Part shown: positions 5,297 through 5,989 of the stretch, piece after piece
Layout: every line of letters begins with the position of its first letter
Numbering within the stretch: position 1 is the stretch's first letter
Assembly: GCA_028823185.1 (NCBI GenBank)
Contig: JAPKBY010000120.1
Span: 1 to 5,989 of the forward strand
Reading direction: 5' to 3'
Length of the DNA stretch: 5,989 bases
From: Planctomycetota bacterium
Lineage (GTDB): Bacteria > Planctomycetota > UBA1135 > GCA-002686595
Notes under the pieces: generated by a model
Seen by the model: the letters and a program-made list of their open reading frames with translations, nothing else
The model's database searches: none
What the model was told of the DNA's origin: nothing
Made by a program: the position numbers and the translations under genes

Positions 5297-5989
5297 GTCC
5301 AGGATCCCGGCGATCCGTACTAAGGGCCTCAACCTCTGGTACGGCGACTTCCAAGCCCTCTTCGACGTCGACATCGACGTGAAGGTGGGCAAGGTGACTT
5401 CGCTTATCGGCCCTTCCGGGTGTGGTAAGTCGACCTATCTGCGCGCGGTGAACCGCATCAACGAGCGCCTCGGCTACGTCCGCACGACAGGAACCATCGA
5501 GGTCATGGGACAGAACGTCCTCGCTGATGAGGTCGAGCTCACCCAGCTCCGTCGAGAGGTCGGGATGGTCTTCCAGCGGCCGAACCCGCTGCCGCTCTCC
5601 ATCAGAGACAATGTGCTCTTCGCCTATCGTCTGCATCAGGGCGGGAAAGGACCCGCGGCAGAGGAGGATCCGGTCGTCGAGAAGGCTCTCCGAGAGGTGC
5701 TCTTGTGGGACAAGGTGAAGGATCGACTGCATCAGAACGGGACGGAGCTCTCTCTCGAGGAGCAGCAGAAGCTCTGTATCGCCCGGCTCCTGCCGGTGAA
5801 GCCCAGCGTCCTGCTCATGGACGAGCCTTGCTCGGCTCTCGATCCTGAGGCCACGAAGGCCGTCGAGGAGCTCATCTGGGAGCTGCGCGGTGAGTACTCG
5901 ATCTTGATCGTCACCCACAACATGGCTCAAGCGCGCCGCGCCAGCGACGAGTGCATCTTCATGTTGATGGGCAAGGTCGTTGAGCACTC
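5289..5989 (+). CDS. pstB: PstB-type ATP-binding subunit 2, with degenerate signature motif (cut by window edge)
   Basis: This is a second phosphate-importer ABC ATPase; 233 complete codons are visible and the gene continues past the right edge, probably for about 25 more residues. Intact: A-loop Tyr18, Walker A GPSGCGKS (41-48), Q-loop VGMVFQRPNP with Gln96, Walker B VLLMDE (174-179), D-loop SALD (182-185) and H-loop VTHNMAQA with His210. The signature that normally reads LSGGQQQR is LSLEEQQK (154-161), so both glycines and the first glutamine are replaced, while the rest (LCIAR) is conserved. The subunit therefore has the catalytic residues but cannot supply a normal signature to the opposite site. 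I assign TTG at 5289 as start. GGAGGGG at 5278-5284 is well placed, it overlaps the pstB1 stop by 8 bases, and the resulting N-terminus (MVKSRIPAIR) matches PstB length. No ATG or GTG lies nearby in frame. It is a diverged paralogue of the preceding ATPase, not a recent duplicate. Confidence 0.92.
   Translation, partial: MVKSRIPAIRTKGLNLWYGDFQALFDVDIDVKVGKVTSLIGPSGCGKSTYLRAVNRINERLGYVRTTGTIEVMGQNVLADEVELTQLRREVGMVFQRPNPLPLSIRDNVLFAYRLHQGGKGPAAEEDPVVEKALREVLLWDKVKDRLHQNGTELSLEEQQKLCIARLLPVKPSVLLMDEPCSALDPEATKAVEELIWELRGEYSILIVTHNMAQARRASDECIFMLMGKVVEH

Noticed and set aside
5265..5987. A 240-codon open frame on the minus strand opposite pstB2
   Set aside because: It lies antisense to a gene with clear ABC-ATPase motifs. 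Its translation is low-complexity-like and Arg/Leu/Asp/Glu-rich with no recognisable domain. Biased codon use in a GC-rich gene easily leaves the opposite strand open.

Overview
This window holds the 3' end of pntB (the beta subunit of the proton-translocating NAD(P) transhydrogenase), then a compact high-affinity phosphate uptake operon, all on the + strand: pstS, a phoU-like fusion gene, pstC, pstA, pstB1 and pstB2. The last gene runs off the right edge. The DNA is moderately GC-rich, with a strong preference for C- or G-ending codons. PntB, a lipoprotein-type PstS and the Pst/PhoU set point to a bacterium, probably Gram-negative. A myxobacterial/deltaproteobacterial-type lineage would fit, but the sequence alone does not fix the taxon.

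Layout. Bases 1-558 are the NADP(H)-binding domain III of PntB, ending in a terminator-like hairpin plus T-run (555-581). The 160-base gap to pstS contains a two-half-site direct repeat with 11-base period, followed exactly 10 bases later by a -10-like TAAATT. This is the geometry of PhoB-activated promoters. pstS (719-1588) is followed after 30 bases by the phoU fusion gene (1619-2680). From there to the edge the genes are nearly continuous: a 2-base gap to pstC, a 4-base ATGA overlap to pstA, a 7-base overlap to pstB1 (GTG start) and an 8-base overlap to pstB2 (TTG start).

How the genes work together. PstS captures phosphate outside the cytoplasmic membrane, PstC and PstA form the channel, two PstB-type ATPases power it, and PhoU normally links transporter state to the PhoR/PhoB two-component system (not in this window).

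Two things are unusual. First, the two ATPases show complementary degeneration. PstB1 keeps a perfect LSGGQ signature but has lost the Q-loop glutamine (Pro100) and the H-loop histidine (Asn212). PstB2 keeps Walker A, Q-loop, Walker B and H-loop but has a ruined signature (LSLEE). Only a PstB1-PstB2 heterodimer would make one complete ATP site, so I infer an asymmetric Pst transporter with one consensus and one degenerate site. Second, the PhoU protein carries a C-terminal low-molecular-weight tyrosine phosphatase/arsenate reductase-like domain. Its catalytic Cys and Arg are replaced by Asp227 and Ala233, which suggests a pseudo-phosphatase attached to the phosphate-signalling regulator. Whether either arrangement is already described cannot be decided from the sequence alone.
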